64,000 bases of DNA, from positions 35,671-99,670 of the forward strand of contig JAFLKN010000011.1 in the NCBI GenBank assembly GCA_019163175.1, in the 5' to 3' direction. Origin of the DNA: Prolixibacteraceae bacterium (GTDB lineage Bacteria > Bacteroidota > Bacteroidia > Bacteroidales > Prolixibacteraceae). The position numbers and the translations under genes are program-made. The notes under the pieces are model-generated. The model was not told where the DNA came from. It saw nothing but the letters and a program-made list of their open reading frames with translations, and ran no database searches. Below are positions 38,614-46,433 of the stretch, in pieces (positions within the stretch are counted from its first letter, which is position 1; the number at the start of each line of letters is the position of its first letter).

Positions 38614-40374
38614 TTACTGCAAAATAAAGGTGATAGGCACAGTATAAGCTACATCAACAGCTTTACCCTGCTGAAAACCAGGCTTCCATTTGGGCATATT
38701 ATAAATAACCCTTAATGCTTCATTATCAAGAGCCACGTCTACTGACCTTGCAATTTTCGCATCGGATACCACCCCATAACTGTTTATCACAAAACTCACA
38801 TATACATCGCCTTGAATACCATTCTCTTGAGCAATAGTTGGATATTTAATTTGCTGTGCGATGTATTTTCGCAAAGCAAGTGATCCGCCAGGAAATTCGG
38901 GCATTTCTTCAACAATGGTGAAAATCTTTTTACTTCCCGTATTGGAATTTCCATCGCTATTTGTCCCTTTGATTGTCAATTTTTCTTTATTCTGAGTGCG
39001 AATACCGTAGGCTACTACTACAACATTATCAATCTCAATATTCACAGGCTTCAAACTGATACTCATAAACTTCTCAAAATCCGGAGCGAACTTGACCGAT
39101 TTAAATCCAACGTATGAAACGGCAATAGAATCTGTATCATTTAGATTTAAGTTGAAAACACCATCCTTGTCGGTAACTGTACCTATTGTCTTGCCCACTA
39201 CCACAACAGAAGCCCCTTCCAGTGGTTTTTCATTGGAATCTACAACTTTCCCCTTTACCGTTTTTTCTGCAACTTGAATCGGTTGCTCTTTTTTCAGAGG
39301 CGTATTCTCTGTGCTTTCCTGTTTATAATTCTGAAGAGTGTTCTTATTTGAAAAAATAGGAGCTGTCTCAGATGCTGTGGGTTCGAAATCATTTTTGAGC
39401 TCCGATTGATGTACACTAAGCTTTTCATTTGGTGCAATCTTTTCGATAGGTCGTTCATTCCTGTTGCCGAAAGCCATCAGCAGCAGAGCAAGCAATGGGA
39501 GAAAGGTCGCCACCTTCCAACGCCATGCTTTACTGGTTTTTGATTTGTTCATCATGGTAATTCTTTTTTTAATTTGACAATGATTAAAACTGTTTGCAAG
39601 GGCGAACCGCCTTGGCCCGACTCCTTTTTGAATAATGAGTAACTGATATTGTTTGGCATCGATGCCTGAATGAAGGGTTTGCTCGTCGGCCTGAAACTCA
39701 TGGATTTCTTTCATGTCGCCGATTAGCGCGTAAACCGCCGGGTTAAACCAATGAATAGTCCTGACCAGTTCGAGCAGCAGCAAATCGACAAAATGATTTT
39801 GCCGGATGTGCGCCTGTTCGTGCGCCAGAATGGCTGGACCATGTGCATCGTAATCGGTTTGCGAAATGATCACCGAACGACCAAATGCAAAACTGGGTAC
39901 TTCGCGGTCAACAATCAGCAGCCGATAGCCGTCCATTTGCTGCACTTTTGCTTTCCGCGACAGCATGAAAATCTGGATAACATTCTGGATAAAAAGCAGA
40001 AGCGCCACCAGCACACCGGCCAGGTAAAAATACCGGAGCAACGTTTCCAGCGGAATCGTCAGCTCGTTTGTTGCCGGAGTAGACTCGATGACAGGTTGCT
40101 GAACCACAGAAGATGTTGCATTTTCTGTTGCAGGCAGGTTTTGAATTTGTATTTTGTTTTCCGAGAATTCAGGAATCAGTTCCACATGCACGGGCGTTTG
40201 CATCAGTTGCGGCAACTGCACCAGCGGAACAATTACCGAAGCTGCAACAATTGTGAGCAGGGTTGCCCGGTTGACTGCAAACGAAGTTTCTTTGCGCATC
40301 AGCAGCCGAAACAACAGGTAAAGCAAACTGATGCAGATGGTCGATTCTAAAATATAAATCAGATAAGTATTCAT
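38614..40374 (-). CDS. blaR1: BlaR1/M56-type membrane metallopeptidase fused to a carboxypeptidase-like domain and a TonB C-terminal domain
   Basis: A 586-residue protein. N-terminal membrane helices are followed by the zinc motif HEQAH near residue 186 and EFQAD, as in BlaR1/MecR1 M56 peptidases. A fourth helix (FLPLLALLLMAFG) ends the membrane part. A carboxypeptidase-D-regulatory-like domain (GKVVDSNEKPLEGASVVVV) starts near 373, and a TonB-type C-terminal domain starts near 493 (PGGSLALRKYIAQQIKYP). There is no penicillin-binding sensor. By analogy it may sense a periplasmic signal and cleave the BlaI-type repressor encoded 12 bases upstream. M56-TonB fusions exist in Bacteroidota. Confidence 0.85.
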   Translation of the reverse strand: MNTYLIYILESTICISLLYLLFRLLMRKETSFAVNRATLLTIVAASVIVPLVQLPQLMQTPVHVELIPEFSENKIQIQNLPATENATSSVVQQPVIESTPATNELTIPLETLLRYFYLAGVLVALLLFIQNVIQIFMLSRKAKVQQMDGYRLLIVDREVPSFAFGRSVIISQTDYDAHGPAILAHEQAHIRQNHFVDLLLLELVRTIHWFNPAVYALIGDMKEIHEFQADEQTLHSGIDAKQYQLLIIQKGVGPRRFALANSFNHCQIKKRITMMNKSKTSKAWRWKVATFLPLLALLLMAFGNRNERPIEKIAPNEKLSVHQSELKNDFEPTASETAPIFSNKNTLQNYKQESTENTPLKKEQPIQVAEKTVKGKVVDSNEKPLEGASVVVVGKTIGTVTDKDGVFNLNLNDTDSIAVSYVGFKSVKFAPDFEKFMSISLKPVNIEIDNVVVVAYGIRTQNKEKLTIKGTNSDGNSNTGSKKIFTIVEEMPEFPGGSLALRKYIAQQIKYPTIAQENGIQGDVYVSFVINSYGVVSDAKIARSVDVALDNEALRVIYNMPKWKPGFQQGKAVDVAYTVPITFILQ

Positions 40375-40386
40375 ATTTGTAGGTTT

Positions 40387-40755
40387 TTATTGTTCCTTTT
40401 TCGCGTTTTCGGCCTGCCTGATCAGTTCCTGAATCTCTTCCAGCGAGATTTTCTCTTCCTGTACAAACATCGAAACCACCGAGGCATACGATTGATTGAA
40501 GTATTTACCCACCATACTTTTTAGGGTGTTTCGGCTGAATTCTTCGCGCGAGATAACCGCAAAGTAACGGTGCGTATTTCCAAACTGTTCGTGGCCAACA
40601 AAACCTTTTTCTTCGAGTCCACGCACGATAGTCGAAATGGTGTTGTAGTGCGGTTTGGGATCTGTAAGCAGGTCGATAACCTCTTTGACAAACAGGGAAC
40701 CTTTTTCCCAAAAGATTTCCATAATTTCTTCTTCACGATTGGTGAGATGTTTCAT
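40387..40755 (-). CDS. blaI: BlaI/MecI/CopY family transcriptional repressor
   Basis: A 122-residue winged-helix repressor. KHLTNREEEIMEIFWEKGS starts the DNA-binding part and PHYNTISTIVRGLEEKGFV is the recognition region; the C-terminal helix (EEKISLEEIQELI) dimerises. The ATG at 40755 gives the usual BlaI start; a TTG at 40776 would add seven residues. It leads the blaI-blaR1-TPR operon, and its own upstream region has three dyads that match BlaI-type operators. Confidence 0.9.
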   Translation of the reverse strand: MKHLTNREEEIMEIFWEKGSLFVKEVIDLLTDPKPHYNTISTIVRGLEEKGFVGHEQFGNTHRYFAVISREEFSRNTLKSMVGKYFNQSYASVVSMFVQEEKISLEEIQELIRQAENAKKEQ

Positions 40756-40773
40756 AACTAAATTGTGTTTGTT

Positions 40774-40838
40774 CAAATGTAACTATATTTTTTAGTTTTA
40801 AAACTATATTTAATAGTTTATTTACTAAATAATTTAGT
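40774..40838 (-). promoter_or_regulatory. Promoter and triple-dyad BlaI-type operator upstream of blaI
   Basis: On the minus strand TACATTTG (40774-40781) matches TAnnTTTG, about 20 bases before the blaI start. Three AACTA/TAGTT-type dyads stand next to it: 40781-40797, 40801-40819 (AAACTAT-N5-ATAGTTT, perfect) and 40824-40838 (ACTAAAT-A-ATTTAGT, perfect). The first touches the -7 box and the others cover the -33 region. BlaI/MecI operators are of this TA-rich ACTA/TAGT type, so autorepression is likely. Confidence 0.75.
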
Positions 40839-40976
40839 TAATGTGCATTAATAAGGAAAACAGAATGTCATATTTCTGTTTCATGACTTACATGAACTCG
40901 CCCCGCTCACTCTACTTGTAGCTATTCTCAGTACACATCTTTTAATGTAGGAATGATGATAGACGAAAACAAAGAC

Positions 40977-41278
40977 GGCCTGAAAGGCCAGAATAATCTA
41001 GCCCAGGGCAAACGGAGTGGCGCCCTGGGTTTGGAAAATGGACATGAAAATCGTCCGCGAGATAACGTTCATAAAAGAGAAAATCTATTTCGGACGAACG
41101 GTATGACCATATTTTTCCGAGAAATGATGCCTTACAATTCCGTCCGAAAGGAATTATTTGCTTTGTTCATCGTATTCACGCGGACGGTTTTTCTTCTGCA
41201 TCCTTTACCCAGGGCGGCGTTTCGGTTCGTTCCTCCCGAAACTCTGCCCTGGGCTATACTATTTTAGCCTTTCAGGCC
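40977..41278. repeat. 300-bp imperfect inverted repeat (REPIN-like element)
   Basis: The left end GGCCTGAAAGGCC...TAGCCCAGGGC is mirrored at the right by GCCCTGGGCTA...GCCTTTCAGGCC. Inner pairs CGTCCGCG / CGCGGACG continue the symmetry, so the whole unit can fold. It spans a 104-codon frame that is not a gene. Related sequence occurs at 62700-62790. The 150 bases before it hold the operator region, and those after it up to 41440 show nothing I can name. Confidence 0.7.
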
Positions 41279-41439
41279 GGAAGAAATGCTGTCATCAACT
41301 TGTATAGAAGAAATAGTGTTTAAACCAGGGGCTATTCACATTTTACCTCTCCAAGGAAATCAAAAACAACCATCTTCTCGGGTAATTCCGGGCATGGCTT
41401 GGAGTCGCAATCGGAATTAAGTTAATAGAATGATATGAT

Positions 41440-41592
41440 GTCATAAATACTAATATGTAACTATCTTGACTCACCCCGTCGCATCTTCGATGCTTTGCCC
41501 CTCTCTACACGTAGAGAGGGGGGAAGACCGAGTCTTCGGTCTTCGGGGTGAGTGAATTTAAAGACAACATTATATTGGTTTAATTACTTAGC
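41440..41592. repeat. Structured intergenic repeat, copy A
   Basis: The core (41468-41557) is a nested cruciform. Outer stem ACTCACCCCG/CGGGGTGAGT encloses three hairpins: GCATC/GATGC, CCCCTCTCTAC/GTAGAGAGGGG and GAAGACCGA/TCGGTCTTC. The last hairpin has a GTCT loop. Flanking sequence on both sides also resembles copy B at 44655-44800. Confidence 0.8.
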
Positions 41593-41627
41593 ACCCCGAA
41601 TAAAAGTCACGAACTACCACAAACAAA

Positions 41628-41649
41628 AACAGGGACAAAAGTCCCTGTT
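41628..41649 (-). terminator. Terminator after the Bax-inhibitor-like gene
   Basis: AACAGGGAC and GTCCCTGTT form a 9-bp stem with an AAAA loop; on the minus strand it is followed by TTTTTGTTT. It lies just past the stop of the gene at 41674. Confidence 0.82.
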
Positions 41650-41673
41650 AAATATTTTATATGTTTTCTGAAA

Positions 41674-42447
41674 TTAATCGCGGCTTGCAAATTTAGAAAG
41701 CAGACGAAGCATTTCGAGGTATAACCATATCAACGTGACCATCAACCCGAAGGCTCCGTACCATTCCATATATTTTGGGGCACGGGCATTTGCTCCCTGC
41801 GTAATCATGTCGAAATCAAGAATCAGGCTGAGTGCAGCAATTGCAACAACAAACAGGCTAAAGCCAATTCCCATCCAGCCATTTCCATACATAAATCCGA
41901 AATTCGTTCCGAACATGCTGGCAATAAAGCTAATCAGGTAAACCAAAGCAATTCCACCGGTTGCAGCTAAAATTACTGTCCTGAATTTTTGGGTTGCGCG
42001 AATGGTTCCTGAACGGTACAATAAAAGCATGATAAAAAATACGCCGAAGGTTAATGATACAGCACGCATTACGAGTCCGGGATACATGGCCTCGAACATG
42101 GCAGAAACTGCTCCAAGGAATAACCCTTCAAAAACGGCATAAATTGGTGCAGTCATAGCAGAACGGCGTGGACTGAACGTAGTAATCAGTGCGGTAATTA
42201 AACCACCAATGGCGCCAACCATTGTCCAAATCATTATTCCCTGAGGCATTACTCCGGGAGTAGTTGGATCGATTGCACCAAAAAATTTGCGCCAGGTAAA
42301 GGTGGCCGCAAATACAACGATCAGCAGCATTAATCCGGTTTTGTTAATTGTTCCGTTTACGGTCATCACTCCGTCACCGGAAGTAGTTGCTGACTGATTA
42401 AATATGTTCTTCCCAAATACGGGATTCGATGATTTTGTAATATCCAT
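41674..42447 (-). CDS. Bax inhibitor-1 / YccA-family membrane protein
   Basis: A 257-residue protein with about seven membrane helices, as in bacterial YccA/TMBIM relatives. AIYAVFEGLFLGAVSAMFE and EWYGAFGLMVTLIWLYLEM are typical. Its N-terminus is hydrophilic (SSNPVFGKNIFNQS), as in the Bacteroidota members. Related proteins form pH-dependent calcium leak channels or inhibit FtsH; the role here is unknown. Promoter and terminator are both visible, so it is a single-gene transcript. Confidence 0.9.
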   Translation of the reverse strand: MDITKSSNPVFGKNIFNQSATTSGDGVMTVNGTINKTGLMLLIVVFAATFTWRKFFGAIDPTTPGVMPQGIMIWTMVGAIGGLITALITTFSPRRSAMTAPIYAVFEGLFLGAVSAMFEAMYPGLVMRAVSLTFGVFFIMLLLYRSGTIRATQKFRTVILAATGGIALVYLISFIASMFGTNFGFMYGNGWMGIGFSLFVVAIAALSLILDFDMITQGANARAPKYMEWYGAFGLMVTLIWLYLEMLRLLSKFASRD

Positions 42448-42490
42448 GGTTTAAAATTTAAATTTCAAGTCTGATGTATAAAAACTGTAC

Positions 42491-42498
42491 CAAAAATA
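42491..42498 (-). promoter_or_regulatory. -7 promoter box (TATTTTTG) for the Bax-inhibitor-like gene
   Basis: CAAAAATA on the plus strand reads TATTTTTG on the minus strand, an exact TAnnTTTG. It lies about 45 bases before the start at 42447. The -33 TTG is only approximate. Confidence 0.55.
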
Positions 42499-42526
42499 GC
42501 AAGGCTGAGCAAAACTCCGCCAACAG

Positions 42527-43237
42527 TTAAGTATTCTTAACAAATGATTCCTGTACATAGTCACTTTTAAGTTCCGATAGAATCATATCAGCCAAACTAA
42601 TACTTTCCTCTGAATCAAGCTCTTTAAGGCCTTCAGCAAACGAAATGGCTGCTTCATTCATGCTTTTACTTTTCATGCCAAGCAAAATAAACGAGCGGTA
42701 AAAAACCTGTTTCAGCTTCGGATCTTTAGCCAAAGGTGACAAAACGTCGAAGAATGGTTCGAAAAGCTCATCCATTTCTGACTTTTCGGCAATAGCCAGC
42801 CGCCCCATTAGGTTCAAACCGGCAAAACGAACCAAATGCTTCTTGCCGCGGCACCATTCCAACGATTTCACAAAGGCAAATTTAGTCTTCGACCACAAAT
42901 AGGTATTCAAAACCTCAGCAATTTCAGCAGTTTCCAGACTTTTTGTCCAGTAATCCATCTGTTCTTCGGTAACCTCAGAGGCGACATCGAGCATTGAGGC
43001 CAAAATCATAGTCTCGCGCCACTGCTTGTTCCACAATTTCAGAGCAAGCAAATGGTTGGCTTCATATTGTCGGGCAATTTCGCGCAGAGAAATGATTGAA
43101 GCACCCCAGTTTATTTTATAACTGAGTCCGAGCTGTTTCATTTGCTCAACTGTTTCACCGTTTTTTGCCAAACGGATTTTTGCCAGTATCTGCCTGAATT
43201 CCTGCTCCTGTTTGGGGTCGTCAATGATAAAATCCAT
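42527..43237 (-). CDS. DNA alkylation repair protein-like (AlkD/HEAT-like)
   Basis: A 236-residue all-helical protein of the AlkD-like DNA alkylation repair family, with helical repeats (LALKLWNKQWRETMILASML, VRFAGLNLMGRLAIAE). AlkD proteins remove positively charged alkylated bases; the catalytic Asp cannot be placed with confidence here. It begins one base after the flippase stop, so the two genes are co-transcribed. Identification is from fold and repeats only. Confidence 0.6.
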   Translation of the reverse strand: MDFIIDDPKQEQEFRQILAKIRLAKNGETVEQMKQLGLSYKINWGASIISLREIARQYEANHLLALKLWNKQWRETMILASMLDVASEVTEEQMDYWTKSLETAEIAEVLNTYLWSKTKFAFVKSLEWCRGKKHLVRFAGLNLMGRLAIAEKSEMDELFEPFFDVLSPLAKDPKLKQVFYRSFILLGMKSKSMNEAAISFAEGLKELDSEESISLADMILSELKSDYVQESFVKNT

Positions 43238-43238
43238 G

Positions 43239-44546
43239 TCAATAAATTAAATATTCGATCACAAAAAATTCAAGGACCAAAAGTAGCGAATAAAGCACGT
43301 GCTGTTTCACATTTAAGTAGTCAGCTATTTTAAATCCGCAGGTTTTCCTGACAAAAACCATCAGAACTACTTTCTCGAAAACGTAGGCGCAAACAGTACC
43401 ATAGGCTACTCCGGCCAATCCCCAAAACTGCACAAACCACAGACTAAGTGCTACATTTACAAGTATCTCCAGAAACGAAGCCCACATAATGGCCCTAGTT
43501 TTCCGTAGGCCGATCAGGATAGTTTGCGGGAACAACAGGCGGCTCACAATCAACAACAAATAAATATTAAATATGGTAGCGCTAGCCGTGAAGTTAATAT
43601 TGAAAATTACCGGGAATGCCCAATGCGAAACAAGCATAAGTACGCCGGATAAAGGGAAAAGCCAGAATCCGAGTTTCTGCGAATTTTGCCTGATTTGCTC
43701 CAGATTGGAATTCAATTTCGATTGGTCGGCAAAACCAGGCAGCATGGAAGAGCTGAAAGCATTGGCCAACAGCAACACCAACGGAAATTCGCGGGCACCG
43801 AACCGAAAGACGGCAAAGGTAGCCTCATCGAAATAGCTGGTAATAATAAATCCATCGATGTACTGGGCAGAGCCGCTTAAAAACATAGAAAAAACCAACG
43901 GCGAAGCGTATTTCAGATGGTTCCGGATAAACGAAAAGTTGGGAGTTGGACTGGAATTACAGAAAAGTAAAACCAACAACCAAACCAGCCTGAAAACAGA
44001 ACTAACAACCAATCCAATCATACTGTATTCAATGCTATAGCCCAAAACCGGTGGCAAAACTACCAGCACAAACATCAGCACAAAAGTTAATGATCCGTAA
44101 ATCACCATTCGTTTGCCCTGCTTTTTGATCAGATAAATGTATTCGACCAAACTGGCAGGCGATGAAATCAGGATATAAAGTACCAGATAATTTAGAAATG
44201 GAATCTGCGATCCATGAAGCAAATTTCCGGAAATAGCTTTTTCGAAAAGCAGAATAAACAGAACGGCCAAGCCGGAAAACGCCGTAAGTAAATAAAACAC
44301 ATTGAACAGAACCGGTGATTTGCCAGATATTGACTTTTCGTCAGCTGTAGGAAGAAATCCCTGAATCAGTCCGTTCAGCCAGAAAAAACTTACCGCCCCG
44401 GCCAAAAACAAAAAAGTTTCGTATTGCCCGATTTCTGAAGTCGTCAGTCCTGACTTTGTAAAAGCCACCCCGATCAACACCAGCGTTGAAAACCGGATCA
44501 GTTGAAAAATCTGTAAGGCTGAAATCTGGGTAACTTTAAAGTTCAC
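43239..44546 (-). CDS. Polysaccharide biosynthesis/oligosaccharide flippase (Wzx/MATE-like)
   Basis: A 435-residue protein with about twelve to fourteen membrane helices of the MOP-superfamily polysaccharide exporter type: FQLIRFSTLVLIGVAFTKSG at the start and FGAREFPLVLLLANAFSSSM in the middle. It would flip lipid-linked oligosaccharides across the inner membrane. No glycosyltransferases are adjacent, so its substrate cannot be inferred. The AlkD-like gene follows at once. Confidence 0.82.
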   Translation of the reverse strand: MNFKVTQISALQIFQLIRFSTLVLIGVAFTKSGLTTSEIGQYETFLFLAGAVSFFWLNGLIQGFLPTADEKSISGKSPVLFNVFYLLTAFSGLAVLFILLFEKAISGNLLHGSQIPFLNYLVLYILISSPASLVEYIYLIKKQGKRMVIYGSLTFVLMFVLVVLPPVLGYSIEYSMIGLVVSSVFRLVWLLVLLFCNSSPTPNFSFIRNHLKYASPLVFSMFLSGSAQYIDGFIITSYFDEATFAVFRFGAREFPLVLLLANAFSSSMLPGFADQSKLNSNLEQIRQNSQKLGFWLFPLSGVLMLVSHWAFPVIFNINFTASATIFNIYLLLIVSRLLFPQTILIGLRKTRAIMWASFLEILVNVALSLWFVQFWGLAGVAYGTVCAYVFEKVVLMVFVRKTCGFKIADYLNVKQHVLYSLLLVLEFFVIEYLIY

Positions 44547-44574
44547 GGCTGAATTTTGATTCGTTTGTGTGATT

Positions 44575-44582
44575 CAAAACTA
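44575..44582 (-). promoter_or_regulatory. -7 promoter box (TAGTTTTG) for the flippase/AlkD-like operon
   Basis: CAAAACTA on the plus strand reads TAGTTTTG on the minus strand, matching TAnnTTTG. It ends 29 bases before the flippase start. The -33 element is weak. Confidence 0.5.
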
Positions 44583-44654
44583 CGAAAAAGCATGAATTGA
44601 AAAGCAGCTTATTTTGAATTACACGAAGAACTAAGTAAAAAGAATAAAATAACA

Positions 44655-44800
44655 TTGCATATAATATTGATTATAATCCTGACTCACCCGTCGCATCGTT
44701 CGATGCTTTGCCCTCTCTACAAGTAGAGAGGGGGAAGACCGAGTCTTCGGTCTTCGGGGTGAGTGAATTAAAATACAACACTAATTTAGTTTGATTACGA
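44655..44800. repeat. Structured intergenic repeat, copy B
   Basis: Second copy of the element at 41440-41592. The core is 44681-44769. The hairpins are conserved, with compensating changes: GCATCG/CGATGC here against GCATC/GATGC in copy A, and CCCTCTCTAC-AA-GTAGAGAGGG here against CCCCTCTCTAC-AC-GTAGAGAGGGG there. Flanks on both sides match too. The remaining part of the 44547-44839 gap carries the flippase promoter. Confidence 0.8.
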
Positions 44801-44839
44801 AAATCAAAGCACCTCTGGTCAGACTTATTGAAACCGAAC

Positions 44840-45421
44840 TTAAATCAAATCGCAGGCATCTGCGGGCATCCATTTCCGGTCTTTGCCTTCCCATTTTATG
44901 CTACATCCAATCGGATTGGTTATTGGAACAGACACCGGTTGACTTGCTAACAGCTCAGAAAGGGTGCGATCCAGATCGTTGACTGTAATTTTGGATGCGT
45001 CGCGCGGAGAGTCAACGGCACGACCGGTATAAACCAGCTTCCGGTCCTGATCGAACACATAAAAATGCGGAGTTTTAAGCGCACCATAAGCCAAGGCAAT
45101 TTCCTGGGTTTGGTCGTGAAGATAGACCCATGGGAAATGATTTTCATTCATTCGGATGACCATATTTTCAAAATTATCTTCCTGATAAGTATGGGGGCTA
45201 TTCGAATTTATGGCTACAAAACGAACTCCCTGTGATTGAAATCGATTGGCTGTTTGTCGGGTTATTTCGTCGCTCCCCAGCACATACGGACAATGGTTGC
45301 AGGTGAAAAACACGACCAGAATCCGGGCATCAGCAAAATCTGAGAGCTTATAATAGTTACCGTCTGTCGCTTGCAGGTTAAAGTCGGGAGCTGATTGACC
45401 AATTTGCAGTGTATAAGCCAT
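44840..45421 (-). CDS. Thioredoxin-fold redoxin (AhpC/TSA-type)
   Basis: A 193-residue thioredoxin-like protein with [14 protein letters not shown] at the start of the fold and a CNHCPYV motif (Cys41, Cys44), a variant of CxxC. It lacks a signal peptide and so is probably cytoplasmic. Related proteins (often called thioredoxin family or PRDX-like) are found in many bacteria; the target is unknown. It is monocistronic here as far as can be seen. Confidence 0.85.
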   Translation of the reverse strand: MAYTLQIGQSAPDFNLQATDGNYYKLSDFADARILVVFFTCNHCPYVLGSDEITRQTANRFQSQGVRFVAINSNSPHTYQEDNFENMVIRMNENHFPWVYLHDQTQEIALAYGALKTPHFYVFDQDRKLVYTGRAVDSPRDASKITVNDLDRTLSELLASQPVSVPITNPIGCSIKWEGKDRKWMPADACDLI

Positions 45422-45475
45422 AAGAGTTGAAAAAATGAATTATGAACTTATAACAATAGTCAGGCAAAAATGATT

Positions 45476-46237
45476 TCAGCTTGTTCGTTTAAATAGATGT
45501 TCCGGATATTCTACATCAGTCAGAAACAAGCCGTGTGCAGGAACCGACAAACCAGCTGCACCCCGGTCTTTAAGCTCAATAACTTTTCGGAATTCATCAA
45601 GATTTAGTTTACCAATCCCGACTTCCAGAATGGTTCCAACCAAGGCCCGAACCATGTTACGCAGAAAACGATCAGCCTTAACAGTGAAAATGATCTCGGA
45701 GTCCTTTTGAAACCACTCGGCACGATAAATTTTGCAATTGTTGGTTTTTACGTCGGTATGCAGTTTACTAAAACTGGTAAAATCGGTATATTCAAATAAA
45801 ATCCGACTTGCTTCGTTCATAGATTCAACATCGGGCTTTCCAAAGAAATACCACGAAGTTTCGAGCGAAAAAGGGTCTTTTCTAAGGTTAATATGATACT
45901 GATAGGTTCTGGAAATCGCATCAAACCGGGCATGAGCTTCAGCATTAACTTTTGAAATGCCGAAAATCACAATATCCATATTTAGAAAGCTATTTAGTTT
46001 ATGAGCAAAATCCGGATGATCGAGTGTGAGTTTCTCCGAATCGAAATGAGCTACAAAATAACTGGCATGAACACCGGTATCCGTCCGTCCAGCGCCAGTG
46101 ACAGAAATTACCTCGCGTGTAACGGTCGACAAGGCTTTTTCGAGGCATTCCTGAACCGAAGCCGCGTTCGGCTGAACCTGCCAACCATGAAAATGAGTGC
46201 CTTTGTAGGCTAGTTCTATGAAATACCTTTGTGTCAA
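45476..46237 (-). CDS. truA: tRNA pseudouridine synthase A
   Basis: A 253-residue TruA. RYFIELAYKGTHFHGWQVQP opens the fold and the catalytic Asp53 is in GAGRTDTGVHA. FLRNMVRALVGTILEVG is the C-terminal signature. It modifies positions 38-40 of the tRNA anticodon stem. An earlier TTG at 46255 overlaps the -7 promoter box, so I chose the TTG at 46237 (MTQRYFIE...) as start; no ATG is available near. The start is uncertain. Confidence 0.92.
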   Translation of the reverse strand: MTQRYFIELAYKGTHFHGWQVQPNAASVQECLEKALSTVTREVISVTGAGRTDTGVHASYFVAHFDSEKLTLDHPDFAHKLNSFLNMDIVIFGISKVNAEAHARFDAISRTYQYHINLRKDPFSLETSWYFFGKPDVESMNEASRILFEYTDFTSFSKLHTDVKTNNCKIYRAEWFQKDSEIIFTVKADRFLRNMVRALVGTILEVGIGKLNLDEFRKVIELKDRGAAGLSVPAHGLFLTDVEYPEHLFKRTS

Positions 46238-46252
46238 TGCTTTGATTTTTGG

Positions 46253-46260
46253 CAAAAATA
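46253..46260 (-). promoter_or_regulatory. -7 promoter box (TATTTTTG) of truA
   Basis: CAAAAATA on the plus strand reads TATTTTTG on the minus strand. It overlaps the furthest upstream TTG of the truA frame, which argues for a later start. The -33 element is weak. Confidence 0.5.
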
Positions 46261-46433
46261 AAAAAGTGAATCCATATTCTGTTAAAGATCGCTGTTTTTA
46301 TTAATTTCACGGCCATTTTGGGCTGAAATAGCTTAACAAATTTTAACGAAAATTTATCCTTTTTCAGGCATGGATAGTTTATTTTCGTGTTCGAAAAAAA
46401 AATAGCATTCAAAATAATTTTATTCAAAAAAAT

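Noticed and set aside
37341..39600. 15-base identity TTGACAATGATTAAA at about 37341 and 39574
   Set aside because: A 15-base match is expected by chance a few times in AT-rich DNA of this size, and the second copy is inside a coding region.
40953..41267. 104-codon frame across the REPIN-like repeat
   Set aside because: It is read through the inverted repeat in both arms; the peptide has no conserved features.
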